From Kappaphycus alvarezii (Eukaryota > Rhodophyta > Florideophyceae > Gigartinales > Solieriaceae): a stretch of DNA of 64,000 bases. This document shows, piece by piece, positions 11,207-25,129 of this stretch (its first letter is position 1; the number at the start of each line of letters is the position of its first letter). A program made the position numbers and the translations under genes. Below the pieces are notes generated by a model, which worked only from the letters and a program-made list of their open reading frames with translations, did not search any database and was not told the DNA's origin. The stretch covers positions 186,001 to 250,000 of the forward strand of contig NADL03000096.1 of NCBI GenBank assembly GCA_002205965.3, given 5' to 3'.

Positions 11207-14200
11207 TTTTCATAGTTTCGCTGCATTCATCTCCAGTGACACCCGGCGTTGGCAGTAACTGATTTGAAACAATTTCGCATTTTTAGAGATAATATTAACT
11301 GAGGAAAAACCTAAGTAAAAACTGAAATGCACGTCTGGCCAATAAGTGCTTATTTGGTATAAATATCTAAATCATCCATTTGGTCAACATATATAGATAT
11401 TCTCAGGTGTTGTGCCGGACAATTTGTCATGAACTTCTCCAAGCGCAAACACTGTTTCACACCAACCTCTAATACAAGTTACTTCTCATTCGTAACGTAT
11501 GAAACTGTCCATACGGCGCTGAGAACAAGCACAACGGTATATATTATACCTATAAAATTTGAGATGAAACGATACATCATTATTACTGGGTTCTGGGAAG
11601 AATTGCATCTCATTTGCCCACTTCCGAACAAACTCCCTTTTATGAACTTGTTTTACTTGTCCAGATGTTTTATTATTTTAAAAGTATTATTTTTTGGGAT
11701 GATTCCATATATAACTCATATTTTGCTCCCGAATTGATAAATGCATTGATCACTGATACCGTTTTGTACTTTCATGTTCTTCAATCAAATATTTTTATCA
11801 TTCTCTAACGTTTTGATGCCAATACAAAGTTTAAATGTCTTCAGATACTAAATTGAGAGACAATCAATTGGTTCCCTGTTTTTACTTTATCATTGCACTC
11901 TGATCATTGATATTCTCATAATTTTCAGTACTCTGTTCTAATTCTGTAACACTATACGCTTTAGTGACTACGCTTAAGGTAAGAAGTCACCAATAAAAGT
12001 AACTGCTAAACCTATAAAAGAAAACATTTTCAGCTATAATTTATCTATATGAGATCAATTCACCCCTGTATAAGTTTGTGTTTCCAAAGGGACTTTAAAT
12101 GGTTTATGAAAAATTCCCAAACCCATTAATAGAAACTTTTGACTTTCTCCCCGGAATCTCTACAGTATTCGGTCTTCCTACTTTTTTTCGGTTCGATAAA
12201 AACCTTTACTACATTCACTTCTTCGAAAATTTTCTCATGGTGCCTTGTTCTCCATTTTTTCCTCAACGTTTCTCTCTTTAGAATTCTTGCCCACATTTAA
12301 CGTCCTATAAATGGTATCATTGCGATAAATAATGCTTTAAAAAATGTTTTGGCAAAAAAATTCTTCCCTAATGCTGTACCAAATCACCTATGTCAGATAT
12401 AATACAGTTCCTGACATGCCAAATGGGTTCAATTGCGTCTGGGACGCAAAAAGGAGAATGTGCAAAGTAGAACTATTTCTAATCCATTTTTATCCTCTTG
12501 AATACAAATTTCCGGTGGACTAACTTATTCGTATGGTTATTTATTTACTAAAAATGATTTATTTATCCATCCCACCTTATTTTTCGTCTATGCATCAACG
12601 GTAGTAGTTCATCATGCGGCCCGCGATTCACTTCTCTTAATATTTGATTCCTTCCTTTCCCTTGTTACAAAGCTCACATAAATTTTTTGCAGTTTTCCAA
12701 TTGGCGAACCAAGTCCAAAACTTTTGCGGAGATTTCTGACTACTTCCTTATTGTTTCGTAGTTATTCATAACCTCGATCAACTTTTATCAGTGAATTTAT
12801 ACAATATTTTTTCAAACTTGGTTCCAATATCTCCCTTAATGATTCTATGACAACTAATTTGCTCAGCCAGTATCATTGTTCCACTCCCTTCCGCTTGATT
12901 CATAAAAAATTTAGTTGCTCGAAGTATTGATTCAAAGATTAATCAATAATCGAGTCATACGTTTAATTAGAGACAGAAAATCACCATAGAACTTCCAAAA
13001 TAACTGAGGAATATTTATTCAACCGATTAAAATCAACAATTTATTCAATGAACCCTTTCTCCATTCCTAATATCGAAGTTAAAGCTTCTTCTAATGAAAA
13101 CTCTAGTTTTTATCCCAAAGTTGCAATAAAAATCCATCGATTAAAAAGGGATGAAGAGAACAGGAGTTCATTTACTTGCTCACCGTATGACTTCAGCTAG
13201 GAATCCTAGGTAGACCTTCAGGTAGGTATTTGTTCTCTTTTTTCATTAACTTTTTTCGACCTTGTCCCCTTTCTTTTTGAATTTTTGAACATCCCGTTTC
13301 ACTCCGTTCTCGCTCTGCTCTAAAGTATCTTTCAATTATGTGTCGATAAAGCATACAGTCTCTATGAAGTCTTTTTTAGTAAAAGCGAATTTCCCAGCAT
13401 TTTGAGAAAATACCTTCCGTAAGACTATGTCAAAACTGTTTTTGTCATTAATTTTACCTTCTAGAACTGATTATGGGAGAAAAGAACCACCAGGAAAAGT
13501 AATTATTTCCGGACGAAACGTAAAAAGTAGATTAAACTTCCTTAGATAGTTTACGCTGTTCCGGAGATATCCATGCGCATCTAAAATCTGGGATCCTCCA
13601 TTTCATCTCTAATAAGCCAATCAAAGGAAACTCTAACCAGTACACTTGACATTTCAAATCTCTCATTCAACTCATTTTTTCATGGAAGGAGATTGAACTT
13701 ACGTCACCGATTTTCTTCCAGATAATTTATTTGAAGAAAACGAGATGTTGAGGCCAGATCAATAATTATATTTACTAGAAATAATGTCTTAACCAGTTAA
13801 CACAAGTGATCATTCAGCAACAGAACTTGTAATTGATCCGGTTATGTTATAAAATAATTAATTTCCCCAGAACTTGGTCGTTTTGGATTCAAAAACGCAC
13901 CGGTTTCAAATATCTGAGATGAAAGAACAGTAAAATATTCATTCTTCGCAGTACCTCGCCAATTATCATCTGTTTCAAATCTATTTTCGTACTCATCAGT
14001 GACACCTTAATAGCTTCTTTTCTCATGAATAGCCTTTTTGACCGTTGGATAGCAATATTTAGGTTTTTAAGATTAAAAAATATAAAATTCATATGCGTTT
14101 AGCTCGAATCAATACAGACAACTCTTTTTTAAGTGAGTAATATTCGAAATCGGAATGATATAGATGCACTCAGAGTCGCCTGTGTGTATCTTTACTAGTA

Positions 14201-17200
14201 TTGAACTACAAGAGTGTCCATGTCTTGCGTTAATCAGTGATATGTTAATCGCTGATATATTAAGACGTTCATTTGATGTCCCAACGGATCATCCTAGTCG
14301 TGATTATTCTGAGAAATAAATGGCGATGTTGGCAGGAAGTTGAGAAAGTCACCGAAATATTCCAGGTATTCGAACATTGGGAGGTTTTTGCCTCCTGAGA
14401 GCCGCCTATACTGACAAAAGTATGTATTTATATCCCATCCAGAGCTTTCCTTTTCACCCTTTTTAATGCTTCATTGTTTCAGGTTGTAAGTCTCACATTA
14501 TAAACAAGTTTTCAACATTAACTACCTACCTAGCTTTTCCGATTTCATTCCAGGCTTGACTTCTGAGCCAATTTCAAATACAAAGTTGATTAATCTGGCC
14601 AAAAACTCGTAAATACTTATTAGAAAAGGGAATTATTTGTGTTCAAATTGGTCAAGGGTTTTCCCCAAAGAAAAGTCGATGGTTACCTTTTGTGGTAGCA
14701 ATGAAGAAACGTTATATATGAAGAGCCTTAATCAAAAATGTACTAAATCTTGTTAGAAGACAATAAGCCACTCTGATGAAGACTAGTAGCTTGATATAAG
14801 GTCAATTCAATATCGATTTTTTTTTATGCGTTTTTATCATTGATAAATCTCCGAAATTCTTCACTTTTTCTCTCCTACAGAAAGTCCTGTACGCATGGTA
14901 AATTTAAATACTTCCAAATTTGATATAATGGTTGTAAAAGTAGCTCTATAAGGATCATGACTTTTTTTATACAAACGACCGTACCTGTGTGCATTGGTTT
15001 TTTCAAAATCTTGATTTGATAAATTTATGCCCCCAAAATTTTTGCAACTCATTTTTGGTATGAAAAGACGTATAGAGTTAGCTTTTGCCTTTCTGAGGTC
15101 CTCGGACTCCTTTTTTCATCATTTTTTAAGAGACTTGTAAGTTCGACTCTCGACCCCTTCTCATCCCTTTTCTCTTCTCTAGTTCTGCTGGCTATTTTAT
15201 ATTTCTTTTGAAGATGAAATGGATCTAATCAAAAGAGGAGCAGTCAAAGTGCTCCGCTTCATAAATTTCTTCCCCGGCCCCAAGGTTAGATGTGGGCCAG
15301 TTTACTCTGACAGCTTTAGAAAACGCATAAATCTGGTCATTTTCGTCCCCATTCGTGCGGAGAGAAGGATAGAAGTTCCATTTTGTCGCCAATTTTCAGA
15401 AGATGATCATCAAGCGGCCCGTGCTTTTTCCTCATCACTGCACCGTTTAGTGTGAAATGATTACGGAAGAGACTTTACAAGTATTATTCTACAACATGAT
15501 ATCTACGCGTGAGTCTTGGACTACATTTACTTCTGCTTTCCTCTGACGTGCGTAGATGCCAAATTTAAATGAAAATATTGCGTCTCACAGATATTAGAAC
15601 TATCGACTGCAGGAAAAGTAATTGCGTACATCAGAAAGAAAAAAGTACATAACATGGTTTAACTATTTCAAATACAGGAAAAGAACATATTTTAATGTAT
15701 CTTACTCCCTTTCCTGCTATATTCCGCTTATGTGCGCCATTCTTCGTCATCTGGTCCGAATTGTTGCTTCAAAAAACACTTCAAGTAGTATATAAGATTC
15801 ATGTAGGTCATAAAAGAGAAAAAAAGAATTTCACGCTCGCATCACATAAAAATATCTGCAGAAGTCACTCAAATTCCAGTTCTATTAAAATATTCATCTC
15901 CCTTTAGATATTCAATGTTTCTCAAGTTGCCAAAGAATATTGAGTTCTTCTTTCGTTTCCAACAGAGTATTATGTCTCCTTGTAGCTGGCGTAAATCCAA
16001 TGTCGCTCTAAACTTGGCTTTCTTCTACCCCCTCACTGTCGTCTTAAAACTTCCAGGAGCAGTTTGACGTTTCGAAGTAAGGGAAATGCTCATTTTTTTG
16101 GAATTTTGCCTCGTAAATAGTGTATCCGATTAAGTCTGCTTTCACTTTCAAATGGACTCAATCCCTCATGTAACATGTGGCCTCACTTCAGGAAATTACA
16201 CTACTTTCCGAATAATCAATTACCCGAAATTTTCCCCTTTCATCTGATGCACATCTGTACAAAGAACTATTAGGGACCTAACAGGGAAGTTAAATTGTGT
16301 CTACACTACATGTACAGAACAAGTAATTTTCAAATATTATTCTTTCGACGAAATTATCACGGTAAATCTCAAAAATTCGTTCAACCTGGTTAGTAGAGAT
16401 GGTCTTTTTAAGAATGTCAACCCTTTTTACCCGGATTTGTCACTGCTGTTGCGGTAAAACTGCAACATACGCATCCTACTTGTAGTGAATCGATCACCAT
16501 ATTTTGATGCACTTAAAATTGCGTGGAGCGAAGGATTTTTTGCGTAATTTGCCGTTAATTTTGGTTTACACTACTTTTATTGCAACAAGAATGGTAAGAG
16601 CCTCGAGACAAAAATCACGGTATCGTATTTTTACTTTATCATTAGCACTTGTATTACGTCTACATCTTTTGAATCTAGTGTAATATTCCGGAGGAGCTCG
16701 GGGTTATTTATGCTCCTACGACCAAGGTTCCTGGACAGCACCTGCAGATGACCAAGGGATCTAGTAACAAACTTCAATTTATCAAATGCTTAAATTCACA
16801 TATTCAAGAGCTCTGATAAAATTGCGCAGCTTGAACGGATGTTCTGCGCGCTGTTCAGGGATTAAATCAAACTGAAGGGTTCCTCCATCTATAAGTCGCG
16901 TCAGCAAATATTCTGCAAGAACTCAAAAAAACAATAAATCAATATTTCTGTCTCTTGAATGACGCAGTGTTCTTAATTTCAAGGAATAAAAAGCAAATTG
17001 ATGCTTGCGGACGACTCCGAACGAAATTTAAAAACTTTTATCTATGTATGGGCTGAAGATGGGTAAACCGGTTGTTCGATTTTACTTCCTAGGGCGCGAT
17101 TTGTATATTACTTATACGCAATCCCGGTACCGCAGTCTCGCTCTATCATGTACGGAAATTTCAGCCTACTATAATGAAGATCTACCTATACTATTCATAA

Positions 17201-20200
17201 ATACAGTATTTAATATCTATAGCCTCTGTAGCCTAGATGTAAGGGGAAAATGTAAAGTATCAATAGAATATCTGCTTCATAGATAGGATAATTTTTCAAT
17301 CTCATAGTAGGGTGCAATGGAAACTAATATGGCAGGCTATAGTTCATATACCAAATTTTTTTCTATATGCAGGACCAACTATTTGTTTTGGGAGTTTTTT
17401 CCCTGATAATAATTCTAGGGCCGTGATTTTACGCGAAACATTTTGCGGGACACACTAATAGAGAATTTTCAATTACCGAAATCAGTCGTTATTTTAAGTT
17501 TTGTTGTATTTTTGCCTTTTAATTAAGGATTTGCTGCACCGCTTATAACTCCTATCTGTTTTCCGGTACTATTTTGGGCGGATTTTGACAGCAAGCCCCC
17601 TGTTACAACGGCACCCTTTATATGAAACTTCGCCTGAATACCACCCCGACTGCGGTTTTCTAAGTTTTTGTTAGAACCCCTAACCATGGGCAGCCGCCCT
17701 AGCACGGAAAATTCAAAAGCGGTGGGACACTCTGCAGTCACATGTGCTGACTCTTACACCTGTTTGACGGAAATCACTACCCTTAATTACAAGCCGGTCG
17801 TTCCAAATTCTAATCACTCCCCCACATAGGCTCCCGGTAGATGTACCGCCCTTTTCCCTTATACATTCCCAAACGCTCCTAAAATTCCAAAAATCGTGCC
17901 CATCGTGGCGCTGCGCCTAGGATAAATACAAGCACGTCCTTATGCATACCCATCCACGCTTAATTGCTGCCAAGAACTCAAGATTTTTCCCTAGCAAATA
18001 TGAAAAGGCGTAGATTATCAGTCAGCTTCACTCCAAGGATCAACTGTTCAGAAGATGAGTAAAACCAAGTCTACGTGTGAAAAATTTGTTTACAATGCGA
18101 AATTCCGGGCAGCAAGCTGTGATTAACTTGTAAAGAGCACGGATCAGTACGGGATCGCGTGACGCATTGTGTTCATGGCCGCAATAATTAATCAAACGTG
18201 AAATATCTCAACAGAACTGTTCTCCATCCTGCCGCGAAGTTAGTTTTGGATGGTGAGATTTTGTTTAGGCCTGATGAGCCCCCCGTTCCGAAGGTACGAA
18301 TAGGTTTCAATAAGGGAGGTGTTAATTATATTCTCGACCAGACAGTTTTAGAGTGCGAATATGGCCCGAATATTTAGATCTATGGGTGATGAAGGTGCTT
18401 CAAAACTACATTCGAAATGACAGTAATCTCGCAAAGCCAAAGAGGAGAGCGTTGAGAAGAGGGAGGCAAGCTTTGAAAAATTTTAGAAAAGAAAAGGGGA
18501 AAGGATAGAAGCTCAAGGCCAAAGGGCGACAGTTTTAACAAAAATTGAATGAACCCATGAGACTCCTCCCTTTTCTTATTTTTAGGCCATCGAATAAGTC
18601 TGGTACTGATGCCTTCAATCGTTTTAAAAAGGGCGACACATTCTTAGCGAAAGTAGTTCGGTATAGTTCCAGCTGACACTCCATATACGTGCGGAGTGAA
18701 GAGCGCTTCCCACTCAAGGATGCTCCTCGTCGCCATCCTTCTCTCTTCTGCAAAGTTCTCGGTACGCGGTTCAAGCTCTGAAATATCCTTTGTCGCCTGC
18801 GTAAAGATCTCCATGGCGGACAAGCTGAGTTTTGTAGAACAAGAGGGCTGCCACCATATCATCGTCCATGGTGACGAGTAGGCTAAAACAGGAGAGGTAT
18901 TTGCGGGTTCAGTACAGTGGTAGAAACGAATTTGGACAATGCAGGTCGGGAAGGGGGTCTAATCTTGTCAAATCTTTGTCTTTTCGTTTGACTCTCCTTG
19001 TCAAATCAAATGCTTTCAACGAAAATAAAAGCAGCTCCTGAAATTTCAAAATAATTTCAGTTATCAGGACTTTGCACTATTGTAACGAATAATTTTTTAA
19101 TTAAAGCCTTCTAATGGCAATTATTAGCTACTTCAGGAATACTGTAAGTTGTCAATAAAACGTAATCGTATGGATTTGGTTCCGCTACAACTGAAGAAGC
19201 AATTAATCGCCTCTATTCTTGCCATCCGCTTCCCCCCACCGTCACTAAGCTTCCCCACGAACTGCTTTGAACAGTGATACTTTTCTATCAATCCGAAACG
19301 CAGGGGGTGTTTGTATGCGTTAATAATTGAAAGATGTGGTCAGTTAGGGCCCGTGATATCCTATAAAATCGCTGTCGGACATTATTCCCCCTCCGAAGCT
19401 AGTAAATTTTAGTGGATCTGTACGCTGCACTTCACTTTTCTGTTGATAAAGCACAAATTCCATCAATCCTCGAGTGTTACCGGTGATGAAAAGTCCTATT
19501 TGCCAGCAAGTTTACCTGATATCTAAACTCAGGCAGATTAAATGCGGGACAGCCACATTTCTAGGGATCTTGTAATATGACCCGCCTCCTCTGAGCCATA
19601 AGGAAACGCTATTTATTCTGGGGAATACTTCTGTATTTGACAGCCTGGAATTTTCGATGAAAGAAACAAGAGAGTTTCGAATCTCTTTTGACGCTAGGGC
19701 AGGGTAGATCTAATATATCTTCCAACAATAAAAACAAACAGAAATTCCCCTCTCTTGACGCCACAGACTCCAAGAATTAGTAAAATATCCTGGCCGTCCG
19801 AATAATTGGGTCATTTCGCGTGTGAAGAAGTGACAAGGTTCAGTTACATTAGGTCTCAACCTCAGTTACTGCGTTTTTGCGCAAATACTCGATTTTTAGG
19901 TATCAGGTTGGTCCTTCTGCACAAACAGAATAGTTGACGCGTACAGTAAGTCATTTAGAGACTGAAATTAGAAATGGCATTGTGTATAGTATTTACAGAA
20001 ACACATGCATAATAAAATTTTGATGATATTTGTAACGGACGAAAAATTCGTTTCATGTCCAGAAATAAAATCTGTTCATTTACTCATTGCACACGTTACA
20101 AATCACTGGACGAACCATGTTCTTTAAATAATAATGACATTATAAATTAATTGTCTATATAATCATATGCTACAGTGCATACAGTAGACCGATTCCTGGT

Positions 20201-20666
20201 GGGGCGGGGCTTATCACCCCTCCCTCCCCCTAGGTAGCCATCCTTATTTCTGAATCGTTCTCCTTGGCATCTCATTGTAAGCTGGCGCTAAAAGATTAGC
20301 TCGTTTGTAAGTCTCAAATCACACATTGCGCAGCGATGGGCACAGCTCCAATTCGATAAAAATGCTAAAAAAACCTCGCCCTCCAGTGAAGAAAGGTGCT
20401 GATGACCTCACGGGTGGCTTTCTAGAATTTTTTTTGCCAAAATGGTGCCACGTGAAATAGTTGTAGACAAGCCAACATTTGGTGACAAACGAAACATTTA
20501 CGTATTTCTTTTTTCACAGTAAACAATAAATTAATGTTCAATGTAAAGGATTAGAGTACAAGTAGAAACTACAGAACCTGCGATATATTTCTCTTCTTGC
20601 TTCAGAAAAAAAGCTAGGAAAGTTTAATAGAAGTGTACCTTACTAAAGAACAACGTAATGATAAAT
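11207..20666. other. Long AT-rich stretch without supported genes
   Basis: From about 11.28 to 17.5 kb the sequence is visibly AT-rich with many stop codons in every frame. The longest frame (11429-11737, about 100 codons, Phe/Ile/Tyr-rich) looks like a by-product of composition. From 17.5 to 20.6 kb composition becomes more mixed, with short frames near 18.53-18.88 kb that I cannot name. I looked for tRNA-like T-arms, organelle-type genes, RT and transposase motifs and found none convincing. Confidence 0.5.
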
Positions 20667-21946
20667 TCAGAGAGAGTTGTAATAATCTTCTGTTTCAGAG
20701 AGGGATGCCCGACGAAATTTCATTTCAAAACGGCAACGACGATTTTCCCTGTACTTCTTTTGAATATTTCGATGTTTTTCAGTTTGACTATTGCCTATGT
20801 GGTACCAGCGATTCTTGGTTTTCTTGAAAAGTTTGCTGTCTTCTGCATGGAGTGGGTTTCTGAAGATACCGATGTTCTTCAGAGCATCACAAAGCCTAAG
20901 TATCTTGTCGTATGAAGTTTCTGCCCACTTCCACTCGGACAAAACCAAATTCCACACACCGCTCCTCCTTCAAAAGATATTTTCGACGATAATGCAGTAG
21001 CTTGAAATGTGACGACTGATAGCCATTTCTGGGTGTGTTGGGACTCCATTTATCGGCTTTTTGGAATGAATGACTCTATATAATTCGCGGGAGCCATAGT
21101 ATCCCTTTTCTGTTAACACTGCCCATGCACTAGGGTAATCTCCATGAAAAGCTCCGCCATCTTCAATGGTTTGATGCTGTCCAACTTGTTTCTTCAACTT
21201 CTCTTAATGAAACAAGCTCATAGATTGGAAAAGAGTGAGATCTGAAACGGACCCCGGCCCTTGCGCACTGCATCCAATTGCAAAGCCACATGTCAAGACT
21301 GATACTTCTGTCTTGTAACCAGAGAGCTTGTGCTTTCCACTGAAATAAAGTTTTCCTTCTTCCATACTTCTACTTGGACGAAAGCTTGGCTGGATTTTCA
21401 CATATGTTGCGTAGCGAGCCATCGGATAATTTTGAAACAGAAAATTATTCCTTACCATTTCGGTAATTGTCCACTTCTTTGCCTGATACTCGACAAAGTG
21501 TTCATAGATGGGTTCAGAAATGATATTAATGAACCGCATGATCATGCGCTCGAAGGAGGGCCCTTTCATGCCAGATATCTTTGCAAGGAAGTCCCACTGT
21601 CCACTATGCTTTACAACAGCTAGATTCATGAATAAATTACCTCAAGGCGCTTGAGCACACTTGCGAACCCGACTGGTATTGTACCGATCCTTTATGTCCT
21701 TCTCTAAGGTCTGCCAAATAGTCGTGAACTGAGCGGTGTCGAAGTTTATTACTTGAACAATCGACTGAGAACCACCATTGTTGTAGAATTGATCAAAGAT
21801 CGTGGCGTTACTACCCGAGTCTTCATCAAAAAATCGGCATCGTCAGAAGAGGAAGCATATTCCTGAAGTTCGGCTTGTCTTTCAACTGCAGCATCGGAAA
21901 GTAGAAGAAGAGTTCTTGCAGCTTGACTGGAAGTGGCAGTTGGCAT
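20667..21946 (-). pseudogene. Harbinger/IS5-like DDE transposase, broken
   Basis: Going down the minus strand there is an N-terminal Ala/Ser-rich helix region (21946-21749), then FDTAQFTTIWQTLEKDIKDR, then LAVVKHSGQWDFLAKISGMK, the core KLYFSGKHKLSGYKTEVSVL followed by GSVSDLTLFQ, then YPSAWAVLTEKGYYGSREL. The C-terminal block is WKWAETSYDKILRLCDALKN followed by IFRNPLHAED. This order matches DDE_Tnp_4-type transposases with GKHKLYGYK and PGSVSDL motifs. A frame change lies near 21.75 kb, a stop precedes GNLFMNLAVV (about 21.64 kb), and further changes occur at about 21.2 and 20.96 kb. Where relatives, as I recall them, carry the first two Asp residues (ATDV and DKGY), this copy appears to have Tyr (ATYV) and Glu (EKGY). 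It therefore looks catalytically dead as well as broken. No terminal inverted repeats were identified. Confidence 0.6.
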
Positions 21947-24900
21947 AATTAGGCCAGACTAATACAGGAAGTGGAATGGAAATGTCTGAGGGATAGTGAG
22001 ATACAGGTAGGTCTGTCCAAGGGAACTTTATAGGCTTAAAGATCGAGTTATTGCACAATTATCGAGTGGTTTCCTATAAGATCGCCATATTTTGAAATTC
22101 ACCAGCAGGTTTCCGATTTACTGAGAACTCTGCATTTTAATCAATCTTTGAATAGTTGTTATTATCAGATTTGATAAAGATGAAATCTATTCCGAAAATT
22201 TTAGCTTTTTTCAATTAATTTATGTAATAGCATTCCAGGCAGCCATTTCTGTAAATGACTGGGTAACTTGGCATGCAAATTACGTTTGCGCGAAAGTACC
22301 ACAACTACAAGGTATCTGTCGTTGCACCGTTATTCCAGGGAGATTCTTCCTGTACAAGAAGAGATGTAAGGTTTGCTTGGGTGTTTACAAGAATTATACT
22401 TTTGTCTGCAATTTTGTTTCGACTCTGGGACAACAAAATGATTCCTAGTCGCACATATCCGCGACAGATATACCCAAAGCCCCTTGGTTTCAGATTCCAG
22501 AAGCAACGCAAAAGGGCTGCGGGCCCGGCCGGAGATTTAGCAGTTGGGTTGAAAAAAGTCAACGGATTTATTCAAACAAACGTTAATCCACCCAAGTTCG
22601 TCAGTTTGAGTAATGACATTTGTTGAATGGCTCGAGAGGCTGTTGAACCAGGCCAGAAATTCGAAAGAGGCCCGCTTTGGGGGCTTAGTACGAGATCACG
22701 GCCCGTTTAATCGCCTCAAGACCTTTTCTATGTCCACCTTCAGCGGGTAATACCTAAAAGTTCCGATTGTTGCTTGTTTAGCTTGCTTCATTGATTGCTT
22801 CTCGAGCCGGCGTGCCTGAAGATACGGCGAGAAGGGCACTGCTCCACGTCAACAACATCAAATAGTGCGGCTTTTCGTCTAGAAGGCACTGGTGTAGAAA
22901 TGCGATTCTAAGCAAATTAGTTGATATGATCAGTAAGTGGAGAATGTGGTAAGATGTTACATTGAATGAGTTGTAAGGCTTTAGACAAGTTTTATCGCTT
23001 TGGATGGGGTGAGACATGTTTGTTAGTTTTCCTCCGTCTGGGTACCTCCAAGTCGATTCTGAAATGGGCACACAAAGGAGGGAAAGCGCGATTTCGGATA
23101 GGGCCCCCTGCTTTTTTGGGCACAGACAATCCCGCCGGAAGACAACCCCTCGCTCTTCACTTTTTGAACGCTGGTGTTAATAAAATGTCCTAGAGCGAGA
23201 AATCTTTGATATGAGGAAGGAATTTGTGTACTTCAAGAGATTGGCCTTCGGTATTGTTATTCTACGACTAGTCCCAAAACCCTCGCAGCAGACCCATCCT
23301 CCTTAAATATTTTCGACACCACTCATGAAGGACTATTCCACCCTCCGTCCTGCATCCCTAATCAGTACAGCACCCCAATTTCCCCCACCTATTCATACCT
23401 AACACAGATCCCGCTAGCTAGCGTCTAAAATTACCTGGACCGCTGCAACTGCCGCCTCAAAGGCCATTCGTATATTCTCCACAATGAAGGTCCGCGTGCA
23501 GGTCCCGAGGTCAACATCCGCAAAGGATTGCCGAGAGAACCCTCTCCTGCTGTACCATGCCAAGATCGCTTGACATACCCTCATTTGCTCAAACTGTCAG
23601 CTCTTAAAAGCTTCGGGTTACAGATATCCCTCCCGCCCTCCTCTTGCCGCTCTTCCTCTCCCACCAGCCTGTTTCTCGGATTTTGTCGCGGCTCTTCAAT
23701 TGCTGCATCGATTTCCCTCAACACTCCCCTCGAACCCATCTGCTAACCCATCGTTAGCTTACAGATCCTCAATTTAGACGACACCAAATCACTCTTCGGT
23801 TCTGTGCCCTCTTCTCGGATCCGCGAACTCCCGCCATCCTATTATCCTCCTCACACATCAATTCCTCCGCATACCTTGTTCCAACTAATCGCCGAAGTGA
23901 TTCAAATTCACTCCCCATCACCCATCAAAAAACACATGGTTGTCATTATTGACGAATTCCAGGCTTTGACCATCCGGGCTGTGGGTTTTTATCCTGAGTT
24001 TCGAGAAAAGGATGTTGGAGGGACCTTAATGAATAGCGTACGCTTAATGAAGCGTACGGAGTGGCATGCGGAACCGGAGTCTTGCTACCCTTGGAGTGCA
24101 GCTTGTGAAGCAAGTATATGAAGAGTTGCAGGGCTGCCTGGAACCTATAGAGAAAAGGGGTCAGGTTATGACTGACGATATGTTCGCAAATTGCGAAGAG
24201 GGGGCCTTTATGTTGCAGCTGGATTTGGAGGGTAACTTCAAGTGCTGGGAACCGATTGGAGCGCTCTTGATCCACGGCAGTGAAAAGATTGATCTGCTGC
24301 TGTCATGACAAGCCACCTTGACAAGAAGAGGGATGTTAACTCTGCGTGTACAGTATCTCTTCGCACCCTCTGTTACTGAGGTACTTGATTACAAATACAG
24401 TACAGAGGACTCCCAACCGTTCCATTACTCGCAGTAAACCAAACCAATTTTCCCCCCTGAGGTACTCTATCAAAACATAACAGGCATCTGTCCCCTCCTT
24501 CCCGTTTAGACATGTTCGTACTTGTTCAAAATATCCACACTCTTCGGGACATTGCTTTATTTATGTTCTCCGCAACTAACGCAAAAGTATGAAATCCCTT
24601 CTTGGTGAGCCCTGCCCACTTGCATTGCAAAGTACACTCTCAAACGTTTGTGCACATTCTACTCCCAGTATACTAACCGCTGTCAATATCATGGACAGTT
24701 GATAGCTGTTATAAAATGAAGTTGTTTATTCGTATCTCAAATACTCACTATTGTCAAGTTTCCTCGACAGTCCCGAGGAATACCAAAGACAACACGAATG
24801 GCAGTTTAAAAGGCGGAATCGCGTTTAATATCGGAGTGTCTAGCAAGACGCCTTGCGCGTCATTTCATCATACTTTGAGACTCGGCCTCTGGACCCAAGT

Positions 24901-25129
24901 TACTTTAGAAGTGTCGGACAACAAAGTAAACTACTCCATCATTCCCCCCCTTTGACGGAGTGCCCGTGGTTGCGTCCTGACATTTCAATAATTCCAGAAG
25001 TGGAGTACGTTTCTTCATTTCAATGTACTCCCCAATCACCCCGAGGGATGCCCTGGTAAACTACCACGGGCGATTTGTGTAAGCTTCTATTTTCCAAGCT
25101 CGTACACAGGTATGACGTTACAGAGGGTT
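21947..25129. other. No supported gene; unassigned frames
   Basis: Several frames of 70-117 codons occur, for example 22273-22626, 23804-24121 and 24066-24308 on the plus strand. The 23.4-24.3 kb area shows neighbouring plus-strand frames that might be one decayed gene (HMVVIIDEFQALTIRAVGF; DDMFANCEEGAFMLQLDLEG). I do not recognise the family and no start or splice sites stand out. Confidence 0.35.

Noticed and set aside
11429-11737. Phe/Ile/Tyr-rich 102-codon frame as a membrane protein gene
   Set aside because: Its composition follows from AT-rich DNA; no family, no promoter signals and many similar short frames around it.
15110-15175. tRNA-like T-arm (AGTTCGACTCT)
   Set aside because: No matching acceptor stem, D-arm or anticodon arm could be found around it.
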